DNA of 64,000 bases from JAAYAO01 sp051133435 (GTDB taxonomy: Bacteria; Actinomycetota; Actinomycetes; Propionibacteriales; Propionibacteriaceae), in the NCBI RefSeq assembly GCF_051133435.1, contig NZ_JBPGNY010000002.1:248001-312000 (forward strand), written 5' to 3'. Positions 34,318 through 43,248 of this stretch are shown one piece after another. Position numbers and translations under genes: made by a program. Position 1 is the first letter of the stretch. Every line of letters begins with the position of its first letter. The notes under the pieces were generated by a model. The model was given only the letters and a program-made list of their open reading frames with translations, was not told the origin of the DNA and ran no database searches.

Positions 34318-34680
34318 TCAGCGCGAGGATCGTCCGCGCAGCCGGTCGATCTCGCGGCGTTCGCGCTTGGTCGGCCGTCCCGTACCCCGGTCGCGGCGGG
34401 CAACCGGCGTGGACAGGTGGGCGGGCCGTTCCGGGGAGTGGTCGAGGTAGGCCTCTTCGGCGATCTTCGCGCCCACCCGCTTGGTGAGCAGTTGACGCAC
34501 CTCGAACTTGCGTTCCCAGCCGGGCTGGCGCACGGTCACCAGGTCACCGGGTTTGAGTTGCTGGGCCGGTTTGGACGGCTTGCCGTTCACCCGGATGTGG
34601 CCGCCGCGCACTGCATCGGTGGCCATGGTGCGGGTCTTGAACAACCGCACCGACCACAACCACACGTCCAACCGGGCCAT
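34318..34680 (-). CDS. S4-domain RNA-binding protein, Hsp15-like
   Basis: 120 residues. The S4 fold spans residues ~2-65 (R-L-D-V-W-L-W, K-T-R-T-M-A, G-G-H-I-R-V-N-G-K-P), followed by an Arg/Lys-rich tail. The E. coli relative HslR binds stalled 50S subunits carrying nascent chains. It is divergent from nothing close and follows the DUF3224 gene (seven bases between). Confidence 0.85.
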   Translation of the reverse strand: MARLDVWLWSVRLFKTRTMATDAVRGGHIRVNGKPSKPAQQLKPGDLVTVRQPGWERKFEVRQLLTKRVGAKIAEEAYLDHSPERPAHLSTPVARRDRGTGRPTKRERREIDRLRGRSSR

Positions 34681-34687
34681 CCGCCCA

Positions 34688-35071
34688 TTATCCGCCCAGC
34701 CGGTAATCCAGGCTGACGCGGTGTTCGCCGTCGATCACATCCAGGTCGAGGGTGCCGGTGATTCCGGTCAGGCCGCCGGTTCCCGAACCGGGCGAGATCA
34801 CGTACGACATCTGCGGGACGCCGCCGTCCATCGTGGCCAGTTGCAGGAAGGCGAAGCCGCCCTCGACTCCGTGCACCGAACCGGTGAAGACCTCGATCGC
34901 CACATAACCTGCCGATCCGGTGCTCGCGTCCCCGGCCGAGAGCATCACCCCGGTGCTGGTTCCGGCCAACTCTCCCGTCCAGGTCTTGGTCAGGTCGGCC
35001 CGGATCGCGCCGGTCAGGGGCGACTCCGCCCCGGCCATCTCGACGGTGAAGGTTCCGGTGGCTGTGGTCAT
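34688..35071 (-). CDS. DUF3224 family protein
   Basis: 127 residues. Beta-rich with the DUF3224 pattern: G-T-F-T-V, V-M-L-S-A, G-S-V-H-G-V-E-G-G-F, G-T-G-G-L-T-G-I-T-G. The family is allene-oxide-cyclase-like in fold and of unknown function. ATG 35071 has a weak GAAGGGTGA upstream; the longer form from 35113 begins with an Arg/His run unlike the family. Confidence 0.75.
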   Translation of the reverse strand: MTTATGTFTVEMAGAESPLTGAIRADLTKTWTGELAGTSTGVMLSAGDASTGSAGYVAIEVFTGSVHGVEGGFAFLQLATMDGGVPQMSYVISPGSGTGGLTGITGTLDLDVIDGEHRVSLDYRLGG

Positions 35072-35124
35072 GGGTGTCACCCTTCGGTGGTCTCGACGGT
35101 GGCGTGTGGTCATTCCACCACCTC

Positions 35125-36429
35125 TCAGGGTTGGCTCGGGGGCGCGTACATCGAGCGGTCGCGGCTGAGCTTGATGTGTGCGGTCAGCGCCTCGTGTTCG
35201 CGGGGGTCGAGGTCGGCGACCTCGAGCAGGGTGTCGACCTGACGGTCGGCGATCGCGGCCACCGACGGGTCGACCGCGGCGGCGCGCACCCGGGCGGCCA
35301 GATCGACCAGGGCGGTGAGCACCAGGGCGTTCCCGGTGGCATAGGGCCGGATGTGGTCGAAGGGCGTGCTGACGATCTCGTGCACCGGTATCGGACGCAG
35401 GTACAGCCGGGGCTCACCGTCGTCGTCCAACAGCGCATTGGCCGACTCCGACCTGGACACGGCGGTGAGGATGCCGGCGGTGACCTGCTCGATCGCGTTG
35501 ATCGCGGTGTAGGGGTCGTTGGTGCCGCTGGACAGGGCCCGCACCGCGAGTTCGACGACCTGCTGTTCGGCGAAGCGCAGGTCTTGATCGGTGGTGCGCG
35601 ATTGGGCGACATGAATGTGGTCGCGCATCTGGCGTTGGGCGTCCTCGGCGGCAGATTCGGGCCAGGCCAGAGCCACCGGTTCCTCGGCCATCACCTGATC
35701 GCCGGGACGTTTCAGCACCCGCAACTGTGCCCCGCAGGCGGCCAGGTCGCGGGCCAGGGCCTGGCGGTCGATCATCACCAGGTAGCCGGCGCGGCCCAGG
35801 GTCAGCGGCGTACCGCCGTCCACCGGTGGTTCGCGGCGGTCGGCGCGGTCGTCGTCGGGGTCGATCCAGTTCTGCGACAGTGCCCGTTCGAAGTCGTATT
35901 TGGCGTTGCTGGACAGGGTTTCGACCTGCACCGATTCGGCGATGTGGTGAATGAACCAGACGAACAGGATCACGTCGATCACGCCCAGCACGATCGCGAA
36001 GTTCACCGCCAGGTGCGGCACGAAGGCCGATCCGTCGTCGGTCGCGGAGTGGATCGTGCGCAACACCAACAGGGTGTAGACGAAGGTGGCCACCAACACA
36101 CCCAGCACGGTCTGGTTCTTGCGGTCGCGCATGAAGTTGCGCACCAGCCGGGGCCCGTATGTGGTGGACGCGGTACTGACCACCGAGATGGTGATCGAGA
36201 AGGCGGTGCCGGCCACCCCCAGGAAGGTCGCCACCGACGACAGCAGGGCGCGAGCGCCGTCCACACCGACATCGGTCAGGAAGCCCTTCACCGGGGCGGG
36301 CACCGGCAGGCTGCTGCGGTCCAGGCCCACCAGCAGTTGGGCCAACACCACCGCCCCGGCGATGTAGACCGCGGGAATGAACCAGAACCGCTGCGGGATC
36401 CGCTTCAGAAAGGCGCTGAGCCGGCCCAT
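35125..36429 (-). CDS. DUF2254 membrane protein
   Basis: 434 residues with four transmembrane helices in the first ~170, then a soluble domain containing L-S-S-G-T-N-D-P-Y-T-A, the DUF2254 hallmark. Function unknown. It starts one base before the stop codon region of glsA (36431) on the same strand, so the two genes are probably an operon. Confidence 0.85.
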   Translation of the reverse strand: MGRLSAFLKRIPQRFWFIPAVYIAGAVVLAQLLVGLDRSSLPVPAPVKGFLTDVGVDGARALLSSVATFLGVAGTAFSITISVVSTASTTYGPRLVRNFMRDRKNQTVLGVLVATFVYTLLVLRTIHSATDDGSAFVPHLAVNFAIVLGVIDVILFVWFIHHIAESVQVETLSSNAKYDFERALSQNWIDPDDDRADRREPPVDGGTPLTLGRAGYLVMIDRQALARDLAACGAQLRVLKRPGDQVMAEEPVALAWPESAAEDAQRQMRDHIHVAQSRTTDQDLRFAEQQVVELAVRALSSGTNDPYTAINAIEQVTAGILTAVSRSESANALLDDDGEPRLYLRPIPVHEIVSTPFDHIRPYATGNALVLTALVDLAARVRAAAVDPSVAAIADRQVDTLLEVADLDPREHEALTAHIKLSRDRSMYAPPSQP

Positions 36430-36430
36430 C

Positions 36431-37384
36431 TCAACGCTCCTCGATCAGGTCACCACGCGAATCCAGGACGTGCAGGCGCAGCCGTTGCGACAACTGCCCG
36501 ATCGCCCGGGAGGCCCGCACGCTGTTGCCGTGCTCGTCCAGCCGTGGTGAATAAGCCGCGACCCCGAAACGTCCGGGCACAACCGCCATCAGGCAGCCCG
36601 ACACCCCGCTCTTGGCCGGCAGGCCCACCTCGTAGACCCAGTCACCCGCATCGTCGTACATGCCGCAGGTGAACATCACGCTGGTGGCATAGCGGACGGC
36701 CTGGCGATCGATCAGTCGTTCCCCGCTGGTCGGGTGGATGCCACCGCCCGCCAACACGGCGGCCATTGTGGCGAGTTCGCACACATCGACCGCCAGCGCG
36801 CACTGTTTGCCGTAGCCCTCGACCACTTCGTGGGGGTCGTCGACCAGCACCCCCTCCTCGGCGAGCAGGTGGGCGATCGCCAGGTTGCGATGTGCCAGGC
36901 GCGATTCGATGCCGGCGATCTCCTCGTCGATCTGCACCTCGCGTCCGGCCAGTTCACTGATCAGCCGGCGGATGCTCTCGAAGCGTTTCGACCCGTCCCC
37001 CTTCGGGTCGCCGACCAGGGAGTGTGCAACCAGCGCCCCGGCGTTGATCATCGCGTTGGCGGGGCGTCCGGTACCCGGTTCGAGGGAGATCTCGTTGTAG
37101 GCCTCCCCGGAGGGCTCGACCCCGATCCGTTTGCGCACCTCCGCGACACCCTGCATCCCCAGGGCCAGGGCGTAGACGAAGGGTTTGCTCGCCGATTGCA
37201 GGTCGAAGCGGCGGTCGTCGTCACCGGCGGAGACGATGTTGCCATCAAGGTCACACACCGCCATCGCCAACGCGTCCGGGCACGGGTGGTCGTAGTCGGC
37301 CAGGTGGGCACCGAGTTCGCCCGACCGATCGTCGCGCACCTCGGCCAGGATCTCGTTCAGCAGGTCCGCGGTGAGAGTCGTCAT
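36431..37384 (-). CDS. glsA: Glutaminase A
   Basis: 317 residues, typical of serine-dependent beta-lactamase-related glutaminases. S-A-S-K-P-F gives the catalytic Ser-Lys pair, with N-E-I-S, M-I-N-A-G-A, N-L-A-I-A and G-V-S-G-C-L further along. It converts glutamine to glutamate and ammonia in the cytosol. Upstream on the same strand lies a serine hydrolase, 31 bases away. Confidence 0.92.
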   Translation of the reverse strand: MTTLTADLLNEILAEVRDDRSGELGAHLADYDHPCPDALAMAVCDLDGNIVSAGDDDRRFDLQSASKPFVYALALGMQGVAEVRKRIGVEPSGEAYNEISLEPGTGRPANAMINAGALVAHSLVGDPKGDGSKRFESIRRLISELAGREVQIDEEIAGIESRLAHRNLAIAHLLAEEGVLVDDPHEVVEGYGKQCALAVDVCELATMAAVLAGGGIHPTSGERLIDRQAVRYATSVMFTCGMYDDAGDWVYEVGLPAKSGVSGCLMAVVPGRFGVAAYSPRLDEHGNSVRASRAIGQLSQRLRLHVLDSRGDLIEER

Positions 37385-37414
37385 ATCGGCATTATGTCGG
37401 ACGGTGGCCGCGGC

Positions 37415-38743
37415 CTACTTGACCGCCTCAACCACCTCGGCGAGCAACTCATCGGTGCGGATCTGGTCGCCCTCGAGTTCGGGGCTGAACCCGAGCCGCA
37501 CCACCACCAGATCGGACGAGGGCACGATGTACATCCGCTGGCCGTCGTGACCGCTGGCCCAGTAGGCATCGTCCGGCAGTTCGGGGTTGACCAGCGAACC
37601 GTCGGGGAGCTTGTTGGCCCACCAGCCCGAGGCGTAGCCGGGGTCCTCGGTTTCGGTGACCTCATGGGCGGTGGCGGATTCGGCCATCCAGTTCTCGGGC
37701 AGCATCCGTTTTCCCTCCCAGACCCCGTCCTGCAGGGCGAACTGGCCGATCACCGCCCAATCGCGCGGGGTCGCCCACAGATAGGACGAGCACACCGGGT
37801 TGCCGGTGGTGTCGGCCTCCAACACCGCCGAGCCCAGGCCGAGCGGGGCGAAGAGCAACTGCCGGGGCATGTCGACCCCGAGGAGGCGGCTGCGTTCGGC
37901 CAGCACCGAGCACAACACGTTGGTGCTGCCCGAGGAGTACTGCTGGTATTCGCCGGGCTTGTGCGCCGGCGGAAGGCCGGCGACGTATCCGGCCATGTCG
38001 GGTTCGAGGTAGAGCATCCGGGTGATCGGGGTGCCGAGGTCGTAGGTTTCGTCCCATTCCAGACCGCTGGTCATTCGCAGCAGGTCGTCGACAGTGATCT
38101 CGGCGCGCTCGTCGGTCCATTCGGGACGCAGGTGGTCGTCGTCGAGGGAGATCCGGCCCTGTTCGACCAGGATGCCGGCGAACAGATTGGTCACCGATTT
38201 CGCCATCGACCAGCCCAGTTGCGGGGTCTCGGCGTCGAAACCGTCGGCATAGCGTTCGGCCACGATCTTGCCCTTGTGCACCACGATCACCGCGCGGGTG
38301 CCGAGGGTTTCGCGCTCGTCGGCCGGCAGGTCGTCACCGAAGGCACGGGTGACGGCCTCGTCGATCTCGGGGGTTTGCGGCCCGTCCGGCAGACCGGGCC
38401 CGGACGTCACCGGGGTCAGCGTGCCGTGCGAACCACGCTTGCCCGAATGGAGCGTGCAGCCGGCGCCTTCCTCGTACCAGGCTTTCTGGGTGGCCAGGAA
38501 GCCCCAGATCGAGGCGCTCGCCCCGTCGCGCGACAACGAGACGCGCAGGTGCGGCACCAGCGGGTTCGGGGGCAGATCGCTGTTGTGGTCGCGGTCGGCC
38601 AGGTGGGCCAGGGCGCAGGCATTGTGCGCGGCGTAGCCGGTGCCGGTCAGCAGCAACGGACGCACGTACCAGAAGCCACCCACCACGGCCAGAACCAGCA
38701 CCCCCAGCAGTACGAGCCCGCCGATGCGCAGTTTTCGCTTCAT
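37415..38743 (-). CDS. Membrane-anchored beta-lactamase-family serine hydrolase
   Basis: 442 residues. One N-terminal transmembrane segment (residues ~7-28) without clear cleavage site, then a penicillin-binding/class C beta-lactamase-type domain: S-M-A-K with the nucleophile, Y-S-S in place of Y-x-N, and the C-terminal G-H-D-G-Q region. Enzymes of this type hydrolyse esters, D-peptides or other amides. Substrate unknown. Confidence 0.82.
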   Translation of the reverse strand: MKRKLRIGGLVLLGVLVLAVVGGFWYVRPLLLTGTGYAAHNACALAHLADRDHNSDLPPNPLVPHLRVSLSRDGASASIWGFLATQKAWYEEGAGCTLHSGKRGSHGTLTPVTSGPGLPDGPQTPEIDEAVTRAFGDDLPADERETLGTRAVIVVHKGKIVAERYADGFDAETPQLGWSMAKSVTNLFAGILVEQGRISLDDDHLRPEWTDERAEITVDDLLRMTSGLEWDETYDLGTPITRMLYLEPDMAGYVAGLPPAHKPGEYQQYSSGSTNVLCSVLAERSRLLGVDMPRQLLFAPLGLGSAVLEADTTGNPVCSSYLWATPRDWAVIGQFALQDGVWEGKRMLPENWMAESATAHEVTETEDPGYASGWWANKLPDGSLVNPELPDDAYWASGHDGQRMYIVPSSDLVVVRLGFSPELEGDQIRTDELLAEVVEAVK

Positions 38744-38783
38744 TACTGCACGGTAGCCAGCGGACGGCGCGAACGGGAAGGCG

Positions 38784-39983
38784 TCATCCCGGGTTCGATG
38801 CCGAAGCGATACCGGGGCTCGGGGGCCGGCGGCGCAGGTGCACCAGATAGGCCACGAAGCCGGTCACGCAGGCCAGCACCGCCGCGATGAAGACACCCCG
38901 GTAACCGAAGGGGCCGACCAGTGTGCCGAGGACGATCGGGCCGATACCGGTGCCCAGGTCGAGCAAGAAGTAATAGGTGGCGATGGCCGCACCGGTGCGA
39001 GCGGGCGGCACCCGGTTCACCGTTGCCGCCTGGGCGCCGGTGGTGATACTCCCCCAGCCCAGCGCCAGGATCGCGGCCGCGGCCAGCAGCACCGCACCGT
39101 GGTTGGCGAACGCCACCATGGCCACCGCTATCACGTTGAAGATCCAGGCAGGGATCAACACGATGCGCTCACCCCGGGCGTCCTGCAACCGGCCGGCCAC
39201 CGGACGGACCACCATCACCCCGATCGAGTAGACCAGGAAGAACCAGGCGGCGGCGGCGGCCAGATGCGTGCCCGAGGTGGCCTCGTCCAGGAAGGTGAGG
39301 ATTGCGGCATAGGTGAAACCACCGAAGAGCATCGCCACGCCGATGCCCACGGCGCGACCTTCCAGCATGTTGCGCCACCCACCACTTTCGTGGCCGGGTT
39401 CGGGGGCGGTGTGGCCGGGCAGGCCCCCTCCGGCGGTGAGGATCAGGACGAAAGCCACCAGGGCGCAGCCGAGAGCGGCGACGAAGACCGCCTGCATGCC
39501 CCACGGGGTCGACTTGAGTTGCAGAGCCAGAAACGGGCCGAGCCCGATCGCCAGGGAGAGCGACACCCCGAACCAGCCGGCCCCCTCGGCCCGGCGCCGG
39601 GCGGGCACGATCATCATCACGCCGGTGGCCAGGGCGGAGCTGAACAGGCCGAAGCCGACCCCGTTCAGCAGGCGCAGACCCATCGTGGTTTCGATGGTGG
39701 GGGTGATCAGGTAGCCGGCGGTGGTGAGCAGGTAGAACGACACCGCGACCAGCGCCATCAGGCGGGTGCCGAGTCGTTCCACCAGCCAACCCGAGACCAG
39801 CCGGGCCAGCAGGGCGCCGATGAAGAACACCGAGGCCAGCGCACCGGCGGCGGTCGGGCCGGATCCGAAGCGCTCCATGGCGTAGCCGGCCATCGTCGGC
39901 ACGAGCAGGTAGAAGATCATCGAACTGCACAGCCCGGCCAGCGACAGCCCCACGAAGGTCGGGGTCCACAGGCGCTCGGTCAT
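38784..39983 (-). CDS. Major facilitator superfamily transporter
   Basis: 399 residues with 12 predicted helices, and loop A in R-L-V-S-G-W-L-V-E-R-L-G-T-R. Similar in layout to arabinose/multidrug efflux proteins. It sits 147 bases from the divergent SDR at 40131. No regulator is adjacent. Confidence 0.85.
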   Translation of the reverse strand: MTERLWTPTFVGLSLAGLCSSMIFYLLVPTMAGYAMERFGSGPTAAGALASVFFIGALLARLVSGWLVERLGTRLMALVAVSFYLLTTAGYLITPTIETTMGLRLLNGVGFGLFSSALATGVMMIVPARRRAEGAGWFGVSLSLAIGLGPFLALQLKSTPWGMQAVFVAALGCALVAFVLILTAGGGLPGHTAPEPGHESGGWRNMLEGRAVGIGVAMLFGGFTYAAILTFLDEATSGTHLAAAAAWFFLVYSIGVMVVRPVAGRLQDARGERIVLIPAWIFNVIAVAMVAFANHGAVLLAAAAILALGWGSITTGAQAATVNRVPPARTGAAIATYYFLLDLGTGIGPIVLGTLVGPFGYRGVFIAAVLACVTGFVAYLVHLRRRPPSPGIASASNPG

Positions 39984-40130
39984 CAGCGCAGGATAAGCCT
40001 TGCCAGAGGTGTGGCAGGTGTCGGTGGGGTCGCTGGACGAACCGGGAGTACGGCTGAGTTCGGTCGGGCGGTTAGATTGCCGGGACGGAGTCGTCCCGGC
40101 CCGGGGCGGCGGTTGAGCGAAGGACCATTC

Positions 40131-40970
40131 GTGAACGAGCCGGCAACACCTCCCGCCTCACCGTTTCGTCCCGATGTGTTGGCCGGACAGGTGGCGGTGG
40201 TCACCGGCGGCGGCACCGGAATCGGCAAGGAGATCTGCCGGATGCTCGGCGCGCACGGGGCGTCGATCGCCATCTGCAGTCGCAAGCAGGAGGTCCTGGA
40301 GGCGACGGCCGCCGAACTGCGCGCCGAGGGCATCACGGTGCATGTCGATGTCTGTGATGTTCGCGATGCCGAGGCCGTGCAGCGGGTGATGGCCGGGGTG
40401 GTCGAACGCTTCGGCCGAATCGACATCGTGGTCAACAACGCAGCCGGCAACTTTCCGGCCCCCATCACCGGGATCTCACCGAACGGCTTTCGCACCGTGG
40501 TCGACATCGACCTGATGGGCACCTACAACGTGTCCAAGGCCTGCTTCGATGCCTGGCTCGGCGAGCACGGCGGGGTGATCGTGAACATCAGCGCGCCCTT
40601 CGAGTTGAAGGGCGTGGCGATGCAATCCCATGTGGCTGCTGCGAAGGCGGGTGTGGATTCCTTGACTCGCACGGCCGCGGTGGAGTGGGGCCCGTACGGG
40701 ATTCGGGTGAATGCGGTCGCGCCCGGTGCGATCGGCGCCACCGAGGGAGGCCGCCGCTTCGCCGAATCCGTGCCGGGCCCACGTCCGCGGCGGAAGAACC
40801 CGCTGGGCATGGTCGGTCATGGTGCCGACATCGCCGCCGCGGTGCTGTTCCTGGCCACTCCCGCGGCCCGGTTCATCTCCGGCCAGGTGATCGCGGTCGA
40901 CGGGGCCGGGAGTACGGATCTGCTGAAGCTCGACTTGCCCGATCCCACCGATCGGGGCGTCACCGAGTAG
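40131..40970 (+). CDS. SDR family oxidoreductase, 2,4-dienoyl-CoA reductase-like
   Basis: 279 residues. T-G-G-G-T-G-I-G, N-N-A-A-G-N-F and H-V-A-A-A-K-A-G match peroxisomal-type 2,4-dienoyl-CoA reductases, where the usual catalytic Tyr of YxxxK is replaced. A role in unsaturated fatty acid oxidation is likely. GTG 40131 has GCGAAGGA upstream. Confidence 0.8.
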   Translation: MNEPATPPASPFRPDVLAGQVAVVTGGGTGIGKEICRMLGAHGASIAICSRKQEVLEATAAELRAEGITVHVDVCDVRDAEAVQRVMAGVVERFGRIDIVVNNAAGNFPAPITGISPNGFRTVVDIDLMGTYNVSKACFDAWLGEHGGVIVNISAPFELKGVAMQSHVAAAKAGVDSLTRTAAVEWGPYGIRVNAVAPGAIGATEGGRRFAESVPGPRPRRKNPLGMVGHGADIAAAVLFLATPAARFISGQVIAVDGAGSTDLLKLDLPDPTDRGVTE

Positions 40971-41121
40971 GTCAGGAGGCGGGTCGGCACGCAGGCCAAC
41001 AATCAGCCGGAGTCGCCAGGATCGGCGCAACGGCCAACGTCTGGAGTAGAGTTGATGGCGCCGAATACCTGCCGGTGTGGACCGAGGTATTCGTCGGAGG
41101 CAAGTGGAGATTGGACGACAC

Positions 41122-41628
41122 ATGGATCAGGACCAAGTCGTCGACACCTCACCCAAGGGCCCTGAGCGGCTACGAAAAGTTACCCTGGTCGCCTTGGTGC
41201 TGTTCGCGTTGGAACCACTCGTGGCTTTCGTATTCCCGGTAACCGCTCGAGCGCTTCCACCCGTGCTCGCCCACGGTGCGGTGCTATTGGTTCTCGTCGT
41301 TGCTTCGTTGGCGTGGGGGCGGGCAAACATCTGGCGAAAACGGGTGGTGACCGCTGCGGTAATCACCGGCCTCATTGCGGGCTTCTGGGCCTGGCAGTTC
41401 GTAGCCGTGACGCAGAAGCGACCCACCGACGTATGCCATGCGGCGGCCGGGCTGCACCTGGATCCGGACGACGACTTCGACTGGCCGAACGATTGGGACG
41501 CCAAACCATATGTGGTCTTTTCGTGGCCGGGAAACTACACGTGTCAGTTTTCCGGTGACTATGCGGCAACCTCCTTCACGCTGCCGATTCCGACTCTGAT
41601 ATCTAGCTTGGTGTCGATGACCCTCTGA
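41122..41628 (+). CDS. Hypothetical membrane protein
   Basis: 168 residues with three hydrophobic segments in the first ~100 residues and an extracytoplasmic-looking C-terminal part containing two Cys residues (V-C-H and T-C-Q) that could form a disulfide. No known family. The start is uncertain: ATG 41122 has GGAG at 41106; GTG 41077 and 41104 are alternatives. GC content is lower than in neighbours and it borders IS remnants, so it may be horizontally acquired. Confidence 0.5.
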   Translation: MDQDQVVDTSPKGPERLRKVTLVALVLFALEPLVAFVFPVTARALPPVLAHGAVLLVLVVASLAWGRANIWRKRVVTAAVITGLIAGFWAWQFVAVTQKRPTDVCHAAAGLHLDPDDDFDWPNDWDAKPYVVFSWPGNYTCQFSGDYAATSFTLPIPTLISSLVSMTL

Positions 41629-41712
41629 CGGTGGCCCTGCCCAGCAGTGCCGACCAGGCCATCTACCCCACCCGCTACCGGCGACCCATCGGCAAACCTG
41701 CGGAAAACAAAG

Positions 41713-41743
41713 AGTCCGAACCTGCACAACGCAGGTCCGGACT
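41713..41743 (+). terminator. Hairpin at the end of a remnant IS
   Basis: A 13-bp stem (41713-41725 with 41731-41743, one wobble) and five-base loop. It lies six bases before a 19-base copy of the right end of the intact IS481 element, the same layout as the hairpin at 43034 in that element. Confidence 0.6.
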
Positions 41744-41748
41744 ATTCC

Positions 41749-41767
41749 GATGTCCTGAGACATCACA
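41749..41767 (+). repeat. Right-end remnant of a second IS481-type element
   Basis: Nineteen bases identical to 43066-43084, the right terminal segment of the intact element. It is immediately followed by the 15-bp duplication. The rest of that element is not recognisable, so it was deleted or has diverged. Confidence 0.65.
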
Positions 41768-41782
41768 AAGTGCGCGAGAGAG
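41768..41782 (+). repeat. Target-site duplication, left copy
   Basis: AAGTGCGCGAGAGAG, identical to 43085-43099. Part of it equals the 3' end of the tRNA-Leu gene. Confidence 0.75.
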
Positions 41783-41854
41783 TGTTGAGTCTCATGACAT
41801 GTGAAAGGCATGTCTCACGACATGTGAAAGACCGGTATCGGTTCGGATGCTGGA

Positions 41855-43051
41855 GTGTCGAAGGCGAAGCTGGTCATCACCGCAGTCGTGCAGATGGGTA
41901 TCTCTCAAGCCGAGGCAGCCCGCCGCTACGGAGTCTCCGAACCAACGGTCTCGCGTTGGATGGCGCGGTACCGGACCGAGGGCACCGCGGCGTTCGAACC
42001 CCGCTCCACACGGCCCCGCAGCAACCCCCGCACCACCCCACCCCCAATCATTCACGCGGTCCTGGACCAACGCGACCGGCTCACCACCGCCGGACACGAC
42101 GCCGGCCCGGACACGATCGCCTGGCACCTGGCCCGGGCCGGGATCGACCCACCATCGCGAGCCACGATCGCCCGGATCCTGACCCGCCACAACCGGGTCT
42201 ACCCCGAACCGGCCAAACGCCCCAAAGCCTCCTACACCCGCTTCGCCGCCGAGCAACCCAACGAGTGCTGGCAATCCGACTTCACCCACTACCACCTCAC
42301 CACCGGCACCCAGGCCGAGGTCATCACCTGGCTCGATGACCACTCCCGCATGGCGCTGCACATCAGCGCCCACCCCCGCATCACCGGCCACATCGTGCTC
42401 GACACCTTCCACGCAACCATCACCGCATACGGACCACCAGCAAGCACACTCACCGACAACGGCATGGTCTACACCGTCCGGCACTCCTCGATCGGAGTCC
42501 GCGGCGGACGCAACGCCTTCGAACACGCCCTGGCCAACCTCGGCATCACCCAGAAGAACGGGCGAGGCAACCACCCCCAAACCCAGGGCAAAGTCGAACG
42601 CTTCCAACAAACCCTCAAAAAATGGCTGACCCGACAACACACCCAACCCGCCACCACCGACGACCTACAACACCTACTCGACCAGTTCCGACACGAGTAC
42701 AACCACCAACGACCACACCGCGCCCTGGACAGACGCACCCCCGCCGCCGCCTACCAGGCCCGACCCAAGGCAACCCCAACCGCCGAACCCACAGACCGAA
42801 CCCACAACCGCGTCCGCACCGACAAAGTCAACGAAGGCGCCGTCACCCTGCGCCACGCCGGCCGCCTCCACCACATCGGCATCCCACGCGCACACAACGG
42901 CCAACCCGTCCTACTACTCATCCACGACCTGGACATCACCGTCATCCACGCCCAAACCGGCGAACTCATCCGCGAACTCACCCTCAACCCCAACCGCAAC
43001 TACCAGCCATTACAAGCCCGCCCGAACACGACAAAACCCCCGAAACCATAA
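41855..43051 (+). CDS. IS481 family transposase
   Basis: 398 residues. An N-terminal helix-turn-helix (S-Q-A-E-A-A-R-R-Y-G-V-S-E-P-T-V-S-R-W) is followed by the DDE integrase core: Asp in W-Q-S-D-F-T, Asp in L-T-D-N-G and Glu in G-K-V-E-R-F. A C-terminal beta-rich tail ends with N-R-N-Y-Q-P, common in the family. GTG or TTG starts near 41855 are used. Codon usage in this gene is much richer in C-A than in the neighbours, consistent with transfer. Confidence 0.9.
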   Translation: MSKAKLVITAVVQMGISQAEAARRYGVSEPTVSRWMARYRTEGTAAFEPRSTRPRSNPRTTPPPIIHAVLDQRDRLTTAGHDAGPDTIAWHLARAGIDPPSRATIARILTRHNRVYPEPAKRPKASYTRFAAEQPNECWQSDFTHYHLTTGTQAEVITWLDDHSRMALHISAHPRITGHIVLDTFHATITAYGPPASTLTDNGMVYTVRHSSIGVRGGRNAFEHALANLGITQKNGRGNHPQTQGKVERFQQTLKKWLTRQHTQPATTDDLQHLLDQFRHEYNHQRPHRALDRRTPAAAYQARPKATPTAEPTDRTHNRVRTDKVNEGAVTLRHAGRLHHIGIPRAHNGQPVLLLIHDLDITVIHAQTGELIRELTLNPNRNYQPLQARPNTTKPPKP

Positions 43052-43063
43052 GTTCGGGGGTTT
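43034..43063 (+). terminator. Transposase terminator
   Basis: A perfect 11-bp stem (43034-43044 with 43053-43063) whose eight-base loop contains most of the transposase stop codon; the right arm ends in GGGGGTTT. Confidence 0.7.
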
Positions 43064-43084
43064 CAGATGTCCTGAGACATCACA

Positions 43085-43099
43085 AAGTGCGCGAGAGAG
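43085..43099 (+). repeat. Target-site duplication, right copy
   Basis: Identical to 41768-41782. Positions 43088-43099 are the discriminator and 3' acceptor/T-arm bases of the tRNA-Leu gene, so the insertion left the tRNA intact. Confidence 0.75.
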
Positions 43100-43170
43100 G
43101 ATTTGAACCTCCACGTCCCAAGGGACACTGGCACCTGAAGCCAGCGCGTCTGCCGTTCCGCCACTCGCGC
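43088..43170 (-). tRNA. tRNA-Leu (anticodon CAG)
   Basis: 83 bases, class II tRNA with a long variable arm. Acceptor GCGCGAG pairs with CTCGCGC, the anticodon stem CTGGC/GCCAG encloses loop TTCAGGT with anticodon CAG, the variable arm is GTCCC/GGGAC, and the T arm is GGAGG-TTCAAAT-CCTCT. The discriminator is A and CCA is not encoded. A tRNA-Leu(CAG) next to fhaA is a conserved actinobacterial arrangement. Confidence 0.95.
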
Positions 43171-43200
43171 GTGGGCTCACTCGCGTGAACCAACCGGGAT

Positions 43201-43230
43201 ACCCTAGCACAAGGCCCGCGGGCTCTCACA
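43201..43230 (-). promoter_or_regulatory. Putative promoter of tRNA-Leu
   Basis: On the minus strand TAGGGT (complement of 43201-43206) and TGTGAG (complement of 43225-43230) are 18 bases apart, 30 bases upstream of the tRNA. Confidence 0.4.
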
Positions 43231-43248
43231 TTCGCGAGATTCCGCCGC

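Larger units (their letters stand above)
41783..43084 (+). mobile_element. IS481-family insertion sequence
   Basis: About 1.3 kb, one transposase gene. Imperfect terminal inverted repeats start with TGT and end with ACA (19 of 26 bases match between 41783-41808 and the complement of 43059-43084). A 15-bp direct repeat flanks it. IS481 elements are known for variable 4-15 bp duplications. The element is complete and the transposase frame is open, so it may be active. Confidence 0.85.

Noticed and set aside
41638..41712. Possible C-terminal remnant of an older IS481 transposase (P-T-R-Y-R-R-P-I-G-K-P)
   Set aside because: Suggestive next to the remnant IS end, but too short to tell from chance; only the 19-base end itself is reported.
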